Shown piece after piece: positions 1 through 8,346 of a stretch of 60,015 nt of DNA; the first letter of the stretch is position 1; every line of letters starts with the position of its first letter. This stretch comes from Clostridium sp. C8-1-8 (GTDB lineage Bacteria > Bacillota > Clostridia > Clostridiales > Clostridiaceae): positions 1 to 60,015 of the forward strand of contig NZ_JAABNO010000031.1 of NCBI RefSeq assembly GCF_009928445.1, given 5' to 3'. Under the pieces are notes generated by a model that had not been told where the DNA came from, searched no databases, and was given only the letters and a program-made list of their open reading frames with translations. Position numbers and translations under genes: made by a program.

Positions 1-326
1 AAATTCCTACATTTTGATGTTGGAACTTTTATGCACTTTCATATTAACATTTACAAATTAATTTCAATCTTAAAAAATTGAGTTAGCTAATATATAGAGT
101 GAAGCCAATTAACGGAAAGCCTAAACTAAATACGGAAAAATAAAAAAAACTAAATTGAAAATCGTAAAGTTCATTGATGCTAACACCACCACTCAAAGAG
201 GATAAATTTTTAAATCACCCCCACGTCCTACTCATTTAAAATACATTTGAATCGTATGATGTTGGATAGTGTTAAACTGTTTATTAGAATTACACTCATA
301 ATAAATACCTTAAAGTAATGCAAATG
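1..326. other. non-coding left edge, no gene recognised
   Basis: AT-rich stretch with stops in all frames. No convincing start with a ribosome site, no tRNA and no terminator was seen. It precedes the control region of the serine recombinase gene. Confidence 0.5.
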
Positions 327-413
327 TGTTTGTTTGAAATTGTTTTATCGATTAATAAATAAGTGTTTGTTAAGATTATAGATTTCAAACAAACAAAATG
401 GTATACTGTATAC
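327..413 (+). promoter_or_regulatory. recombinase control region: inverted repeat, direct repeat and palindromic extended -10
   Basis: TGTTTGTTTGAAAT at 327-340 is repeated as a perfect 14-bp inverted copy at 382-395. A related direct repeat, GTGTTTGTT, is at 363-371. TGGTATACT at 399-407 is a good extended -10 and overlaps the perfect palindrome GTATAC-T-GTATAC (401-413). Serine resolvases usually act at res sites made of paired inverted subsites beside their own gene and often repress themselves there. This region is therefore a candidate res/operator site. The arrangement is seen; the function is inferred. Confidence 0.55.
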
Positions 414-448
414 ATCAAGTAAGTTATACCAAAGGAGTTGTCATAGAT

Positions 449-1006
449 ATGAATATAGGATATGTAAGGGTAAGCACCGTTGAACAGAATGATGCTAGAC
501 AAGTTGAAGCATTGGCTAAACACAATATTGAAAAGTGGTTCAAGGAAAAGGTATCAGCTAAAGATACAAACAGACCTCAGTTACAAGCTATGTTAGACTT
601 CGCTAGAGAAGGAGATACAATATACATACATGATTTTAGTAGACTTGCTAGAAGTACAAAAGACTTGTTAGAACTGATAGAGGTACTTCAAGCCAAGGGT
701 ATTAACCTAGTTAGCAACAAAGAGAACATTGACACCTCTACACCAACTGGTAAGTTGATGCTTACTATGATAGGTGCTATAAATGAATTTGAACGTACGA
801 ACCTTTTAGAACGACAAAGGGAAGGCATAGCATTAGCTAAGGCTGACGGTAAGTATAAGGGTAGAAAGGAAATAGGTTATCCTTCTAACTGGGAAGAGGT
901 TTATAACCAAATGAAACAAAGAAAAATTACTGGTAACAAAGCTATGGAATTACTGGGACTTAAACGAAATACATTCTATAAATTGGTGAAGGACTATGAA
1001 CAGTAG
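449..1006 (+). CDS. serine recombinase, resolvase/invertase family
   Basis: This 185-aa protein has the full length and layout of small serine recombinases (Tn3 resolvase/Hin type). The N-terminal catalytic domain opens with the YVRVST motif, and Ser9 is the expected nucleophile. A DFSRLARS segment follows, with the arginines of the active site. The C-terminal ~40 residues form a helix-turn-helix (GNKAMELLGLKRNTFYKLV). Such enzymes cut and rejoin DNA at paired sites to resolve plasmid or transposon cointegrates or to invert segments. The start is ATG 449, set by AAAGGAG at 431-437; an upstream in-frame ATG at 398 lies inside the promoter palindrome and is rejected. No terminal repeats of a Tn3-like transposon are visible nearby, so it may be a plasmid- or phage-derived remnant. 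Confidence 0.9.
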   Translation: MNIGYVRVSTVEQNDARQVEALAKHNIEKWFKEKVSAKDTNRPQLQAMLDFAREGDTIYIHDFSRLARSTKDLLELIEVLQAKGINLVSNKENIDTSTPTGKLMLTMIGAINEFERTNLLERQREGIALAKADGKYKGRKEIGYPSNWEEVYNQMKQRKITGNKAMELLGLKRNTFYKLVKDYEQ

Positions 1007-1120
1007 GTTTGTAGTTCTTTTATATTTTGTAGTTGTCCCATTCCGTTTAATCAGCTTGTTATCAAATCATAAGGGTTATATAAATCCCCTTAAAAGATGA
1101 TAAAAAGGTGGAATGTAAAA

Positions 1121-1876
1121 ATGAGTAAAGGTATTTTAGAAATGAACAATGGAAGCAACAACAATAATGGTGGGGAAAAGAAAGAAACTGCTTTAAGATT
1201 CTTAAAAGAGGGAGAAAGCCTTATAGTAGGAATCCCTTCAATAAAGGAGTTCTACTTAAAGCAAATCGTTAGTGTGTATGATTCAGTAATCAACTCCCCT
1301 GTAATACTTCCAACAGTTGTAGAAAAAGGTGAGAAAACACTTTATGATGCAGTGGTTAAAGAATTATGGAATGACTATGACAAAGAAAAAGGCAGTAAGG
1401 ATGAAGAGAACAAGAAGGTTCTTAACAAAATCAATGCTTTAAAAAGACAAGACTATGTGTTCTTTGGAATGAAGGATATTAACACTGGTGAGGACATCAT
1501 CCTATCAATGGGAATCAACTTAGAAGAGGGTAGAAGGAACAAAGCAGGGAACAACTTTTATCAAGCTATTACTAAGATGGAAAAGCATTTAAAGAAGTTC
1601 CCATTAGAGATAACTAAAGGTTCAATGGGGTCATGGACAATACTTCCGTACATGGAAGATTTAACGGATAAACAAGAAGTAAATTTTAAAGCTGCAACAG
1701 AGATCAGAGAAGAAGTTTATACATCAGTATTCTTCAAATCAAATGAAGAGAAACAAGCTTCCGATATAAGAAAGTTTGGAAAGAAATTTGGATTCAATGT
1801 TGAAAGAGTAGGTATTTCAGCAGACGAACTTTCTAGCGAGGAGATTAATACAAGTGTAGAGAAGTATTGCTTCTAA
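1121..1876 (+). CDS. phage/plasmid-type protein, possibly ssDNA-binding
   Basis: This 251-aa soluble protein is not firmly recognised. It begins with a short Asn/Gly-rich linker (residues ~6-18). The phrase FLKEGESLIVG and, later, FGMKDINTGEDIIL follow. This pattern of 'LK-GES' then 'D-TGE' strands is reminiscent of phage single-strand DNA-binding proteins with an OB fold, which is only a weak resemblance. The C-terminal third is charged and probably helical. The start is ATG 1121, with AAGGTGG at 1105-1111; an in-frame ATG at 1097 would place that ribosome site inside the gene. It lies 115 bp after the recombinase in the same direction, consistent with a mobile-element cargo. Function is unknown; a structural search would be decisive. 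Confidence 0.6.
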   Translation: MSKGILEMNNGSNNNNGGEKKETALRFLKEGESLIVGIPSIKEFYLKQIVSVYDSVINSPVILPTVVEKGEKTLYDAVVKELWNDYDKEKGSKDEENKKVLNKINALKRQDYVFFGMKDINTGEDIILSMGINLEEGRRNKAGNNFYQAITKMEKHLKKFPLEITKGSMGSWTILPYMEDLTDKQEVNFKAATEIREEVYTSVFFKSNEEKQASDIRKFGKKFGFNVERVGISADELSSEEINTSVEKYCF

Positions 1877-2121
1877 TTAGGAAAAGGGGAGAATAGTCCA
1901 AATACCAAGTTAACGGAACACGAAGATCTACACACATTTTAATAATGTTTATGTCGAGGATCTAGTTCAATTGTTAGGATATATTAACATAAGGTTATAG
2001 CTGAGAATAGTGTTGAAATATATCCTACTCATATACAAAATTAACCCAATGTTATACAATTAAATTAGGTTGTAATTGTAAAATATGATTACTAATTAAT
2101 TATAGATATTTGGAGTAATTT

Positions 2122-2460
2122 ATGTTGGATGAAATTAAGTGGCTAGAACCTTGGGATTCACTTTGCACAAAATCAGACTCTTTTGAAAAGGAACTTTACC
2201 ACGAAGTTGGAATACTTCATATATTGTATGGTAGAAAAGTTTCAGCAATAGGAAGAAGATATGACTGTGATGATTTTTTATTTAGAGTGTATGATTCGGA
2301 GTTTGAATATGTAGTAGTACACTTAACCTATTCTAATTCTGTAATGGAAAAGATTAATCCGAAATATCCTAGAACAACCGTATTTAAAGATTTGGATACT
2401 TGGATTAATGAATGTATGATACCAGCACATTCAGAGTATATGATTGATGAAGAAGAATAG
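2122..2460 (+). CDS. hypothetical 112-aa protein, immunity-like
   Basis: This small acidic protein is preceded by GGAG about 8 bp before ATG 2122. The central VVHLTYS strand and the C-terminal FKDLDTWINECMIPAHSEY resemble small immunity-type proteins found in polymorphic toxin loci, where a W/H-L-T-Y core is followed by an F-DL-W-MIP tail. This is pattern memory, not a proven family. No toxin gene with the usual large repeat or PT domains is adjacent. It could therefore be an orphan immunity gene acquired by transfer, or an unrelated small cytoplasmic protein. The next gene, an EF-Tu-like single-domain protein, lies 107 bp downstream in the same direction and may be co-transcribed. Confidence 0.6.
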   Translation: MLDEIKWLEPWDSLCTKSDSFEKELYHEVGILHILYGRKVSAIGRRYDCDDFLFRVYDSEFEYVVVHLTYSNSVMEKINPKYPRTTVFKDLDTWINECMIPAHSEYMIDEEE

Positions 2461-2566
2461 TTAAAAATAATGGTCAATATTCTGATATTATTAATTTGGT
2501 GAGTAAATTTCTTTTGCTACGTCTCAACAGTAAAAAATATGAAATAAAGATAAGTGGTGGTTAATT

Positions 2567-2857
2567 GTGTTAGAGTTTATAGCTAAAATATATCTGTTTA
2601 AAGAAAATGGTGGTGTCATGATAGGAGACGGGTGGTCTGGTATGATGCCTTCATTTAATATGGATGGGGACTTAATAATGTCACGGATTATAGCATATGA
2701 ACCTTTAACAATAGAACAATGGCATGAAGTTTTGATTCAGTTGCCATATGGTAATGAGTTTGAAGAAATAAAACAAAGACTTAAGAATAACTATGAGTTT
2801 AAACTTAATGTTGGTGGCAAGGTACTTGGAAAAGGTATAATAACGTATATTGATTAG
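2567..2857 (+). CDS. single-domain EF-Tu domain III-like protein
   Basis: This 96-aa protein uses GTG 2567 with AGTGGTGG just upstream. The order of segments matches the beta-barrel third domain of EF-Tu: an opening FIAKIYLF strand, a Gly-rich turn with GDGWSGMMPSF, a hydrophobic middle, then the closing KLNVGGKVLGKGIITYI. EF-Tu domain III normally reads 'F-A-I--L--EEGGR-TP---GYRPQF' and ends in 'E-G-VVGAGVI'. Free-standing copies of this domain occur in many Firmicutes next to immunity or hypothetical genes, with unknown role. There is no GTPase domain, so it cannot act as an elongation factor. Confidence 0.65.
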   Translation: MLEFIAKIYLFKENGGVMIGDGWSGMMPSFNMDGDLIMSRIIAYEPLTIEQWHEVLIQLPYGNEFEEIKQRLKNNYEFKLNVGGKVLGKGIITYID

Positions 2858-3132
2858 TTAACAATATACGGAATTAAAAATAATTTAGTTATATTAAGAA
2901 GTCTATTGTATCTTATTCTTTATTTATGATAAAATTATTGTAGTTACAAGGTAATCAAAACCTACTATAGCAAATACATATAAACCACCTTACTGCTAAC
3001 TTACTGCAAATTCAAGGGTTAAGGGCAGTGAGAGAGTTAGTATAAACTATTTATGATATAACTTCTAAACCACCAGCAACTATTGAGTGGGAATAGAAAA
3101 ATCCTTTAGAAATCAATAAAAATGCTAATTAT

Positions 3133-3183
3133 AAGTGTCTACGATATTTCTTAGTTTATAAGAATGTCGTAGACACTTTTTTG
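3133..3183 (+). terminator. intrinsic terminator
   Basis: AAGTGTCTACGATATT (3133-3148) pairs with AATGTCGTAGACACTT (3163-3178), 16 bp with one G-U, followed by a T-run to 3182. It closes the accessory patch on its right side. Confidence 0.85.
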
Positions 3184-3378
3184 TAAGAAGGTTCTTGAAA
3201 TGACTTTTTTTCGCTACCAAACATAAATTAAATAGTAATTAGCTCAAAGCTATTTATTAGTGGAATATTTTCATAGTAAATATTAATTTTGTACTATATA
3301 AAGAATTCTGATAATGATGTAAAATATTACGATAAATGTTATATGAATTGAATAACAATAACCTAATATATTCTCTCT

Positions 3379-3469
3379 TTTTACTCTTTATTTGAATAGC
3401 ATTCGTAACGTTGTTGAGATTAAGATACATAAGACTTATAGAAAGTGAATGGCTAAATAAAGAGTAAAA
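3379..3469. repeat. spaced 15-bp inverted repeat, TTTTACTCTTTA family, copy 1
   Basis: TTTTACTCTTTATTT (3379-3393) and AAATAAAGAGTAAAA (3455-3469) are perfect inverted copies 61 bp apart. The same TTTTACTCTTTA arm recurs as an inverted pair at 47358-47428, so this may be the terminal repeat of a tiny non-autonomous element. Confidence 0.6.
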
Positions 3470-3522
3470 CTGTATGTTGGAACGTAGTGAGTTTGCAGTT
3501 TTAGCAGTGGAATATGACAAAA

Positions 3523-3607
3523 TCATTTTAATTCTTTGTGCAAGCTCATCTAAGTATCGGATCACTGACTATTTAATTTCAGCACAGTGCTTTAACAGTG
3601 CAAAATA
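3523..3607 (+). repeat. dispersed intergenic repeat, copy A
   Basis: The core TTAATTCTTTG...AGCTCATCTAAG.ATCGGAT.ACTGACT...TTAATTTCA is shared with copies near 5519, 11234 (reverse), 44963, 55148 and, more weakly, 32700. Downstream, CAGTGCTTTAACAG is also shared with copy B. Confidence 0.7.
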
Positions 3608-3840
3608 TTAAGAAAAAGTTTAGTAGTAATATGCCTCAAGTTTCTTCTAATTGCTGGAAGGTTGAAGGACTTTTCCATAGCATATATAATAAGTAATATA
3701 TATGAAAATTTACATAAGGTTTAATGTACAAAACGCTATACAAATATTGTTCAGAATGGCGGTTTGTAGTTCAGTAAAGTTCTCAAGTATGGTGTATATT
3801 GGGTAAGTAAAAGTATTGTGCATAAAAAAGGGGGAGACTT

Positions 3841-5472
3841 ATGAAGAGGTTCAATGAAAAGGTTTTTATAGGTTTTATAGGGCTTGTATTGGCAGTTGCT
3901 TTTTTTGTGGTATGTAATACTGTTGGTAAAAAGACGGATAAAGTAATTAGCAAGGACTCAGATGGACAAGGGTGGAAAGCAGATACAACACCTATAACAT
4001 TTGATTGGTATATTGACTTTTCGTGGTTTACAACTAAATGGGGAACTAACCCTGTATCAAAATATGTTACAAAGAAAACTGGGGTTAATTTAAATTTTAT
4101 GATTCCAAGCGGGGATGAGACAGAAAAATTAAATGCTATGATTGACACTGGAAAGCTGCCAGACTTTATTACTTTAAGTGCTGGGGATGATGGATATAAG
4201 AGAGTTATACAGAGTGGATTAGCTTTACCCCTTGATAAATTGGCAGATAAATATGATATGTACTTTACAAAGGTGGCAGATAAAGAAAAGCTTGACTGGT
4301 ATAAGCAAGATGACGGGCATGTATATTGTTATCCTAATTTTTCTAGTACTGTAACTGATGAAAGTTGGAGAGAGGAAAAGCCCTCTAATCAGACTTTTTT
4401 AGTTAGAAAAGATATTTACGAAGCTATTGGAAAACCTGATATGAGAACCCCTGAAGGTTTCTTAAATGCACTTGAAAAAGCTAAGAAACTATTTCCCATG
4501 GTAAATGGACAGGAATTAATTCCAATAGGCTTTCATGAGTTTACTGATTATGGCAACCTTTCACTAGGAACCATTTTGCTCAATTTTTTAGCAATACCTT
4601 GGGAGAAGGATGGAAAGATATATGATAGGGAGATGGATCCAGAATATATTAGATGGTTAAAAACTTTAAGAGAAGCTAATGAAAGAGGATTATTATCGAA
4701 AGATATATTTATAGATAAGAGAGCACAAATGGAAGAAAACGTTACGGAAGGAAGATATTTTGCTCTATTATATCAAAGCTCTGATATGGCTGCACAGCAG
4801 TTAAAACTATATTCTAAAAATAAAAATCAAATATATATGGCGGTGGATGGTCCTGCCAACTCTAAACTTGAACAACCTAAATTGTCTGGAGATAGTATTT
4901 CAGGTTGGACAGTTACATTGATTTCAAAGACCTGTAAGGATCCACAGAGAGCTATACGTTTTTTAAGTTACTTGATCAGTGAAGAAGGAAATAGGGACTT
5001 ATACCTAGGTGTTAAAGGTCTTACATGGGATGAAGTGAATGGAAAGGAACAGTTTAAGCCTGAGGTTTTAGACTTACTAAATAAGGATAGAATAGCATTT
5101 GACAACAAGTATGGTGCAGCTAATACTTATTGGATGCTGGCGGATGATAACTTACAAGAAAAATGGACACCGCCTAATGCTGAGCCAATTAAGGAAATAA
5201 GTGATTGGGCAAGTGGAAAAACCTATAATTACTCCTTATTCGATGATATTAGTCCATATGGAAGTACTGAGGAAGGAATGAATTTATACAGAATTAATAG
5301 TAAGTGGCAAAGCACATTAAAGGACTTGCTTATTGCTGGGAGCGATAGTGAGTTTGATAGTATATTAAAGGAATTTAATACATATAGAAGTGAGAATGGA
5401 TGGGACAAGATACAAGAATATAAGCAGAGAAGATATGAAGAAAACAAGAAAAAATTAAATTTAGTGAAATGA
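3841..5472 (+). CDS. extracellular solute-binding protein, LplA/YtcQ-type
   Basis: This 543-aa protein starts with a basic tip and one hydrophobic segment (residues ~8-27). A Cys follows it, but the lipobox is poor (FVVC), so lipid anchoring is uncertain. The mature part has the layout of large family 1 sugar-binding proteins of Paenibacillus/Clostridium type. Features include an early FDWYIDFSWF strand, KTGVNLNFMIPSGDETEKLNAMI, then LPDFITLSAGD, and a late ISGWTVTLISKTCKDPQRAIRFLSYLISEEG. Such proteins capture oligosaccharides or related ligands outside the membrane. It is directly followed by a YesM-type kinase rather than by permeases. It may therefore serve as a ligand sensor for that kinase or supply permeases elsewhere. 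The ribosome site GGGGGAG is 7 bp before ATG. Confidence 0.85.
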   Translation: MKRFNEKVFIGFIGLVLAVAFFVVCNTVGKKTDKVISKDSDGQGWKADTTPITFDWYIDFSWFTTKWGTNPVSKYVTKKTGVNLNFMIPSGDETEKLNAMIDTGKLPDFITLSAGDDGYKRVIQSGLALPLDKLADKYDMYFTKVADKEKLDWYKQDDGHVYCYPNFSSTVTDESWREEKPSNQTFLVRKDIYEAIGKPDMRTPEGFLNALEKAKKLFPMVNGQELIPIGFHEFTDYGNLSLGTILLNFLAIPWEKDGKIYDREMDPEYIRWLKTLREANERGLLSKDIFIDKRAQMEENVTEGRYFALLYQSSDMAAQQLKLYSKNKNQIYMAVDGPANSKLEQPKLSGDSISGWTVTLISKTCKDPQRAIRFLSYLISEEGNRDLYLGVKGLTWDEVNGKEQFKPEVLDLLNKDRIAFDNKYGAANTYWMLADDNLQEKWTPPNAEPIKEISDWASGKTYNYSLFDDISPYGSTEEGMNLYRINSKWQSTLKDLLIAGSDSEFDSILKEFNTYRSENGWDKIQEYKQRRYEENKKKLNLVK

Positions 5473-5518
5473 TCGTAGCATTACTAACTTTAATTATTGG
5501 CTATGTTTAATAATATTG

Positions 5519-5605
5519 TTGAAATTAAGTGGTTATGAAGGAGATGCTATATTAATTCTTTGAGTAAGCTCATCTAAGCATCGGATGACTGACTGGGTAA
5601 TTTCA
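5519..5605 (+). repeat. dispersed intergenic repeat, copy B
   Basis: It runs from TTGAAATTAAGTGGTTATGAAG to GGGTAATTTCAA, so the ends are inverted copies of TTGAAATTA. The interior carries ATTAATTCTTTG and CTCATCTAAGCATCGGATGACTGAC, shared with the other copies. It lies between the binding-protein gene and the kinase gene. Confidence 0.75.
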
Positions 5606-5728
5606 AACAGTGCTTTAACAGAGCCTAATTATTATTTTATACATGCTGCAAATAGTCAAAAGCTTGGCTTTTAAAACAGATATAAATTAAATATACGTAG
5701 AAGAACTATATAAGTAGGAGCAAGATAA

Positions 5729-7570
5729 ATGATAGATAAAGGGATAGTATTTTTGAAAAAAAAGGTTGTAAGCGTATTTACTAATAGTACTCTAATGAAG
5801 CGGTTAATCATAACATATATACTTATAATTGGAGTGCCTATAATAATTTTTTCTTTTTATACATTTGCCTCACTTTCTAAAAATGCTAAACAGGATACTA
5901 TAAATAGAGCTAATTATGATCTCAATAATGAATATGATAGCGTTGAAAAAAATGTTTATATAATGAGAAACATAGTTAATTCTATGGAGGTAAATAGTGA
6001 AGTACTTGAATATCTGCAGTCTGATAATATGCAAAATGTGAGAAATTTAATAGATTTCAAGGATAGAACCTATAGACAGGTAATAAGCCTGCAAAATAGT
6101 AATCCTACAATAAAACAAATCAATATATTCACCGATAACTCAAAGACAAGTGAGTTGTGGCCTACGTTTTATAGAGTTGATAGGATTAGCCATAATGATT
6201 GGTATAGAAAGACTCTTGAAAAAAATGGCTCTGAATATTGGAATATCAATCATTATGATAATGATATAAAAATTAATTCTGCATATAATGATGAGTCAAA
6301 GGATCTTGTGGTATCTCTAAATAAGGATGTTGAGTATCAACATAATAAGTATTTAGGAATTAGCAGAGTAACAATGCGGTCTAAGGACTTTTTTCCAAAG
6401 ATGTTTCAAGAAAATATCATGAAAAGTGGGCAGATATTTTTTATAAATAAAGATAATATGGACATAAAAACAGATGATAATAGTTTATTATTAAAAAACA
6501 CTAGCTTTGATATGAAAAAGTTTAAGGAAGCTATAAAAGATAAGTTAGTATATGAAAAGGGACAAATAACCTATAGCCAAGGAAAAGAGGATTATATTGT
6601 ATTGTACAAAGAGTCTCCAATACCAGATAATTACTTATTAAGCGTAATATCCACCAACAATATCTTACAGGGGGTGAAGGACTCTAGACTTGTACTGATT
6701 TGGGGATCTTCATTTTTGCTTATAATATTATCTGTTGTTATTCATTACTCAACCAAGAAAATTCTTAAGAGGCTGTACAAAATTATTAATGCAGTTAAGC
6801 AAGTGAGAAGTGGAGATTTGATGCCGAGTATTGAAGTATATGGTACTGATGAAGTAGGTGTGCTTGCCCATAACTTTAGACAAATGATGAAGACCATAGA
6901 TTTGCTTATTAAAGAGAGTATAAATAAAGAGGTAATGACTAAGGAAGCAGAGTTAAAGGCATTAAAAACTCAAATAGACTCTCACTTTCTGTATAATACC
7001 CTTGAGAATATAAGAATGATGGCTTTAGTTGAAGAAAATTATATTGTATCTGATTGTTTGGCTTCTTTAGGAGATATGATGAGATATAACATGAAATGGA
7101 ACAATGAATTTGTGCCCTTAAGTGAAGAAATAAAGCACATTAAGAATTACATAGCTTTAATGACTTTAAGATATGACTTTGAGATAGTTTTAGAGGTCGA
7201 TATAGGTGAGGAATTTCTTAATAGGGAGATATTAAAGTTAACTATTCAGCCATTAGTGGAAAATGCAGTTAAACATGGTCTTGCTGAAAAACTAAGAGAT
7301 GAGAATGGAATTATATATATATCTGTTCATACTGATGAAGACTATCTATATTTAAGTGTCATGGACGAAGGAAAAGGAATGGATACAAAACAAGTACAAG
7401 CACTACAAGAACATATAGATGGAACTGTGAATAAAAACTTTGGAGTTGGACTTAAGAATGTTAATGATAGAATAAAACTTTTTTATGGGAGTCAGTATGG
7501 TATTGTTATAGAAGCTCAAAAGTATAACTATACAAGAATGATCCTAAAGCTTCCTAATCAGCAAAAATAG
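5729..7570 (+). CDS. sensor histidine kinase, YesM/LytS type
   Basis: This 613-aa membrane kinase has membrane segment 1 at residues ~25-47, a ~270-residue extracellular sensor (Cache-like by length), and membrane segment 2 at ~322-341. A HAMP linker follows (~345-395) with GTDEVGVLAHNF. The His_kinase domain has the phospho-accepting His419 in SHFLYNTLEN. The HATPase domain shows the N box LVENAVKHGL, G1 DEGKGMD and G2 FGVGLKNVNDR. YesM-type kinases sense extracellular carbohydrates and pass phosphate to AraC-type response regulators, normally encoded immediately downstream. Here that regulator gene lies 2 kb away, beyond an IS607-like element. The ribosome site GGAG precedes ATG 5729. The upstream binding protein may present ligand to it. 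Confidence 0.93.
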   Translation: MIDKGIVFLKKKVVSVFTNSTLMKRLIITYILIIGVPIIIFSFYTFASLSKNAKQDTINRANYDLNNEYDSVEKNVYIMRNIVNSMEVNSEVLEYLQSDNMQNVRNLIDFKDRTYRQVISLQNSNPTIKQINIFTDNSKTSELWPTFYRVDRISHNDWYRKTLEKNGSEYWNINHYDNDIKINSAYNDESKDLVVSLNKDVEYQHNKYLGISRVTMRSKDFFPKMFQENIMKSGQIFFINKDNMDIKTDDNSLLLKNTSFDMKKFKEAIKDKLVYEKGQITYSQGKEDYIVLYKESPIPDNYLLSVISTNNILQGVKDSRLVLIWGSSFLLIILSVVIHYSTKKILKRLYKIINAVKQVRSGDLMPSIEVYGTDEVGVLAHNFRQMMKTIDLLIKESINKEVMTKEAELKALKTQIDSHFLYNTLENIRMMALVEENYIVSDCLASLGDMMRYNMKWNNEFVPLSEEIKHIKNYIALMTLRYDFEIVLEVDIGEEFLNREILKLTIQPLVENAVKHGLAEKLRDENGIIYISVHTDEDYLYLSVMDEGKGMDTKQVQALQEHIDGTVNKNFGVGLKNVNDRIKLFYGSQYGIVIEAQKYNYTRMILKLPNQQK

Positions 7571-7584
7571 GAGGCTAATTTATG
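7569..7584 (+). promoter_or_regulatory. orphaned ribosome site and ATG of the original response-regulator gene
   Basis: AGGAGG (7569-7574) and an ATG at 7582-7584 directly follow the kinase stop. They are perfectly spaced to start a gene, but the frame closes at once (ATG AGA ACT AGG GTA TAA). The natural partner gene resumes at 9608. The simplest reading is that the IS element entered immediately after this start codon. Confidence 0.6.
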
Positions 7585-7720
7585 AGAACTAGGGTATAAG
7601 ATAAAATTTTAATATAGGATTTTAGGGGGGGATAAGCATTAAATAAAACTTTAGAAAACATTATGAAAGCATATACTATTATTACAATATATAGTGCAAT
7701 AGTTTTAAGAGTTGATTCTT

Positions 7721-8346
7721 TTGAAGTACTATTCAATAAGTGAATTTGATAAAACTATTGGTAAAACAACTAAAGCATTTAGAAGCTGGGATAAAATAGG
7801 AACATTAAAACCTATTAGAGCATAGCAAAATGGATAAGATATTATTCACAAGAACAACTTAATCATTTTTTAGCGTCAAAGCAAGAAAATAACTTAAACA
7901 AAAAAATAATTGGATACTGTAGAGTTAGTTCCCACAAGCAAAAAGATGACCTTGAAAGACAAATTGAAAATGTTAAAACGTATATGTATGCCAAATGTCA
8001 TCAACTTGAAGTTATTATTTATATAGTAATTGGAGTTAACTACAATAAAAAGGGATTGAATCAATTAATAGATATGATAACTAATTCAGAAGTTAAAAAG
8101 ATAATGATTCTATATAAATATAGATTGTTGAGATTTGTATTTGAAGTTATAGAAAATCTATATAATAAATATGGAATAACTATTGAAATCATAGACAATA
8201 CTGAAAAGACAGAGGAACAGGAATTAGTTGAAGATTTAATTCAAATTATTTCAGTTTTTAGTTGTAGATTGCAAGGTAAAAGAGCTAATAAAGCGAAGGA
8301 AATGATTAAGGAGTTGTTGGAGAATGATACTGGCCAAGAAAGTTAG
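7721..8346 (+). pseudogene. tnpA: IS607 TnpA serine recombinase, frameshifted
   Basis: Translation from TTG 7721 gives the MerR-like N-terminal helix-turn-helix of IS607 TnpA (KYYSISEF...GKTTKAFRSWDKIGTLKP), then stops at TAG 7823-7825. The family's RYYSQEQLNHFL continues in another frame from about 7834, into IGYCRVSSHKQKDDLERQIENV (the catalytic serine motif) and on to TAA at 8346. A base change to a stop and a one-base shift therefore separate the DNA-binding and catalytic parts. The downstream open part alone (from ATG 7984) lacks the catalytic serine, so the protein is not functional as read. It overlaps tnpB by 23 bp, as in intact elements. Confidence 0.85.

Larger units (their letters stand above)
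2858..3840. other. 983-bp non-coding region with terminator and repeats
   Basis: No reading frame here looks like protein. It holds a strong terminator (3133-3183), a perfect 15-bp spaced inverted repeat (3379-3469) and one copy of the dispersed intergenic repeat (about 3523-3607). The last 200 bp should carry the promoter of the solute-binding protein gene, but no clean -35/-10 pair is obvious. Confidence 0.6.

Noticed and set aside
296..523. 75-aa reverse frame over the recombinase promoter
   Set aside because: It covers the inverted repeats and the start of a clear gene, has no ribosome site, and its Ile/Tyr-rich translation is typical of AT-rich chance frames.
449..3183. complete prophage or transposon
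   Set aside because: Only a recombinase and one phage-like protein are present; there are no structural genes, terminal repeats or attachment sites.
3257..3565. 102-aa reverse frame
   Set aside because: It runs through two non-coding repeats and lacks a ribosome site; the similar repeat copies elsewhere are not open.
7984..8346. a separate 120-aa functional resolvase
   Set aside because: It starts inside the catalytic domain of IS607 TnpA, after the catalytic serine; it is the tail of a frameshifted gene.
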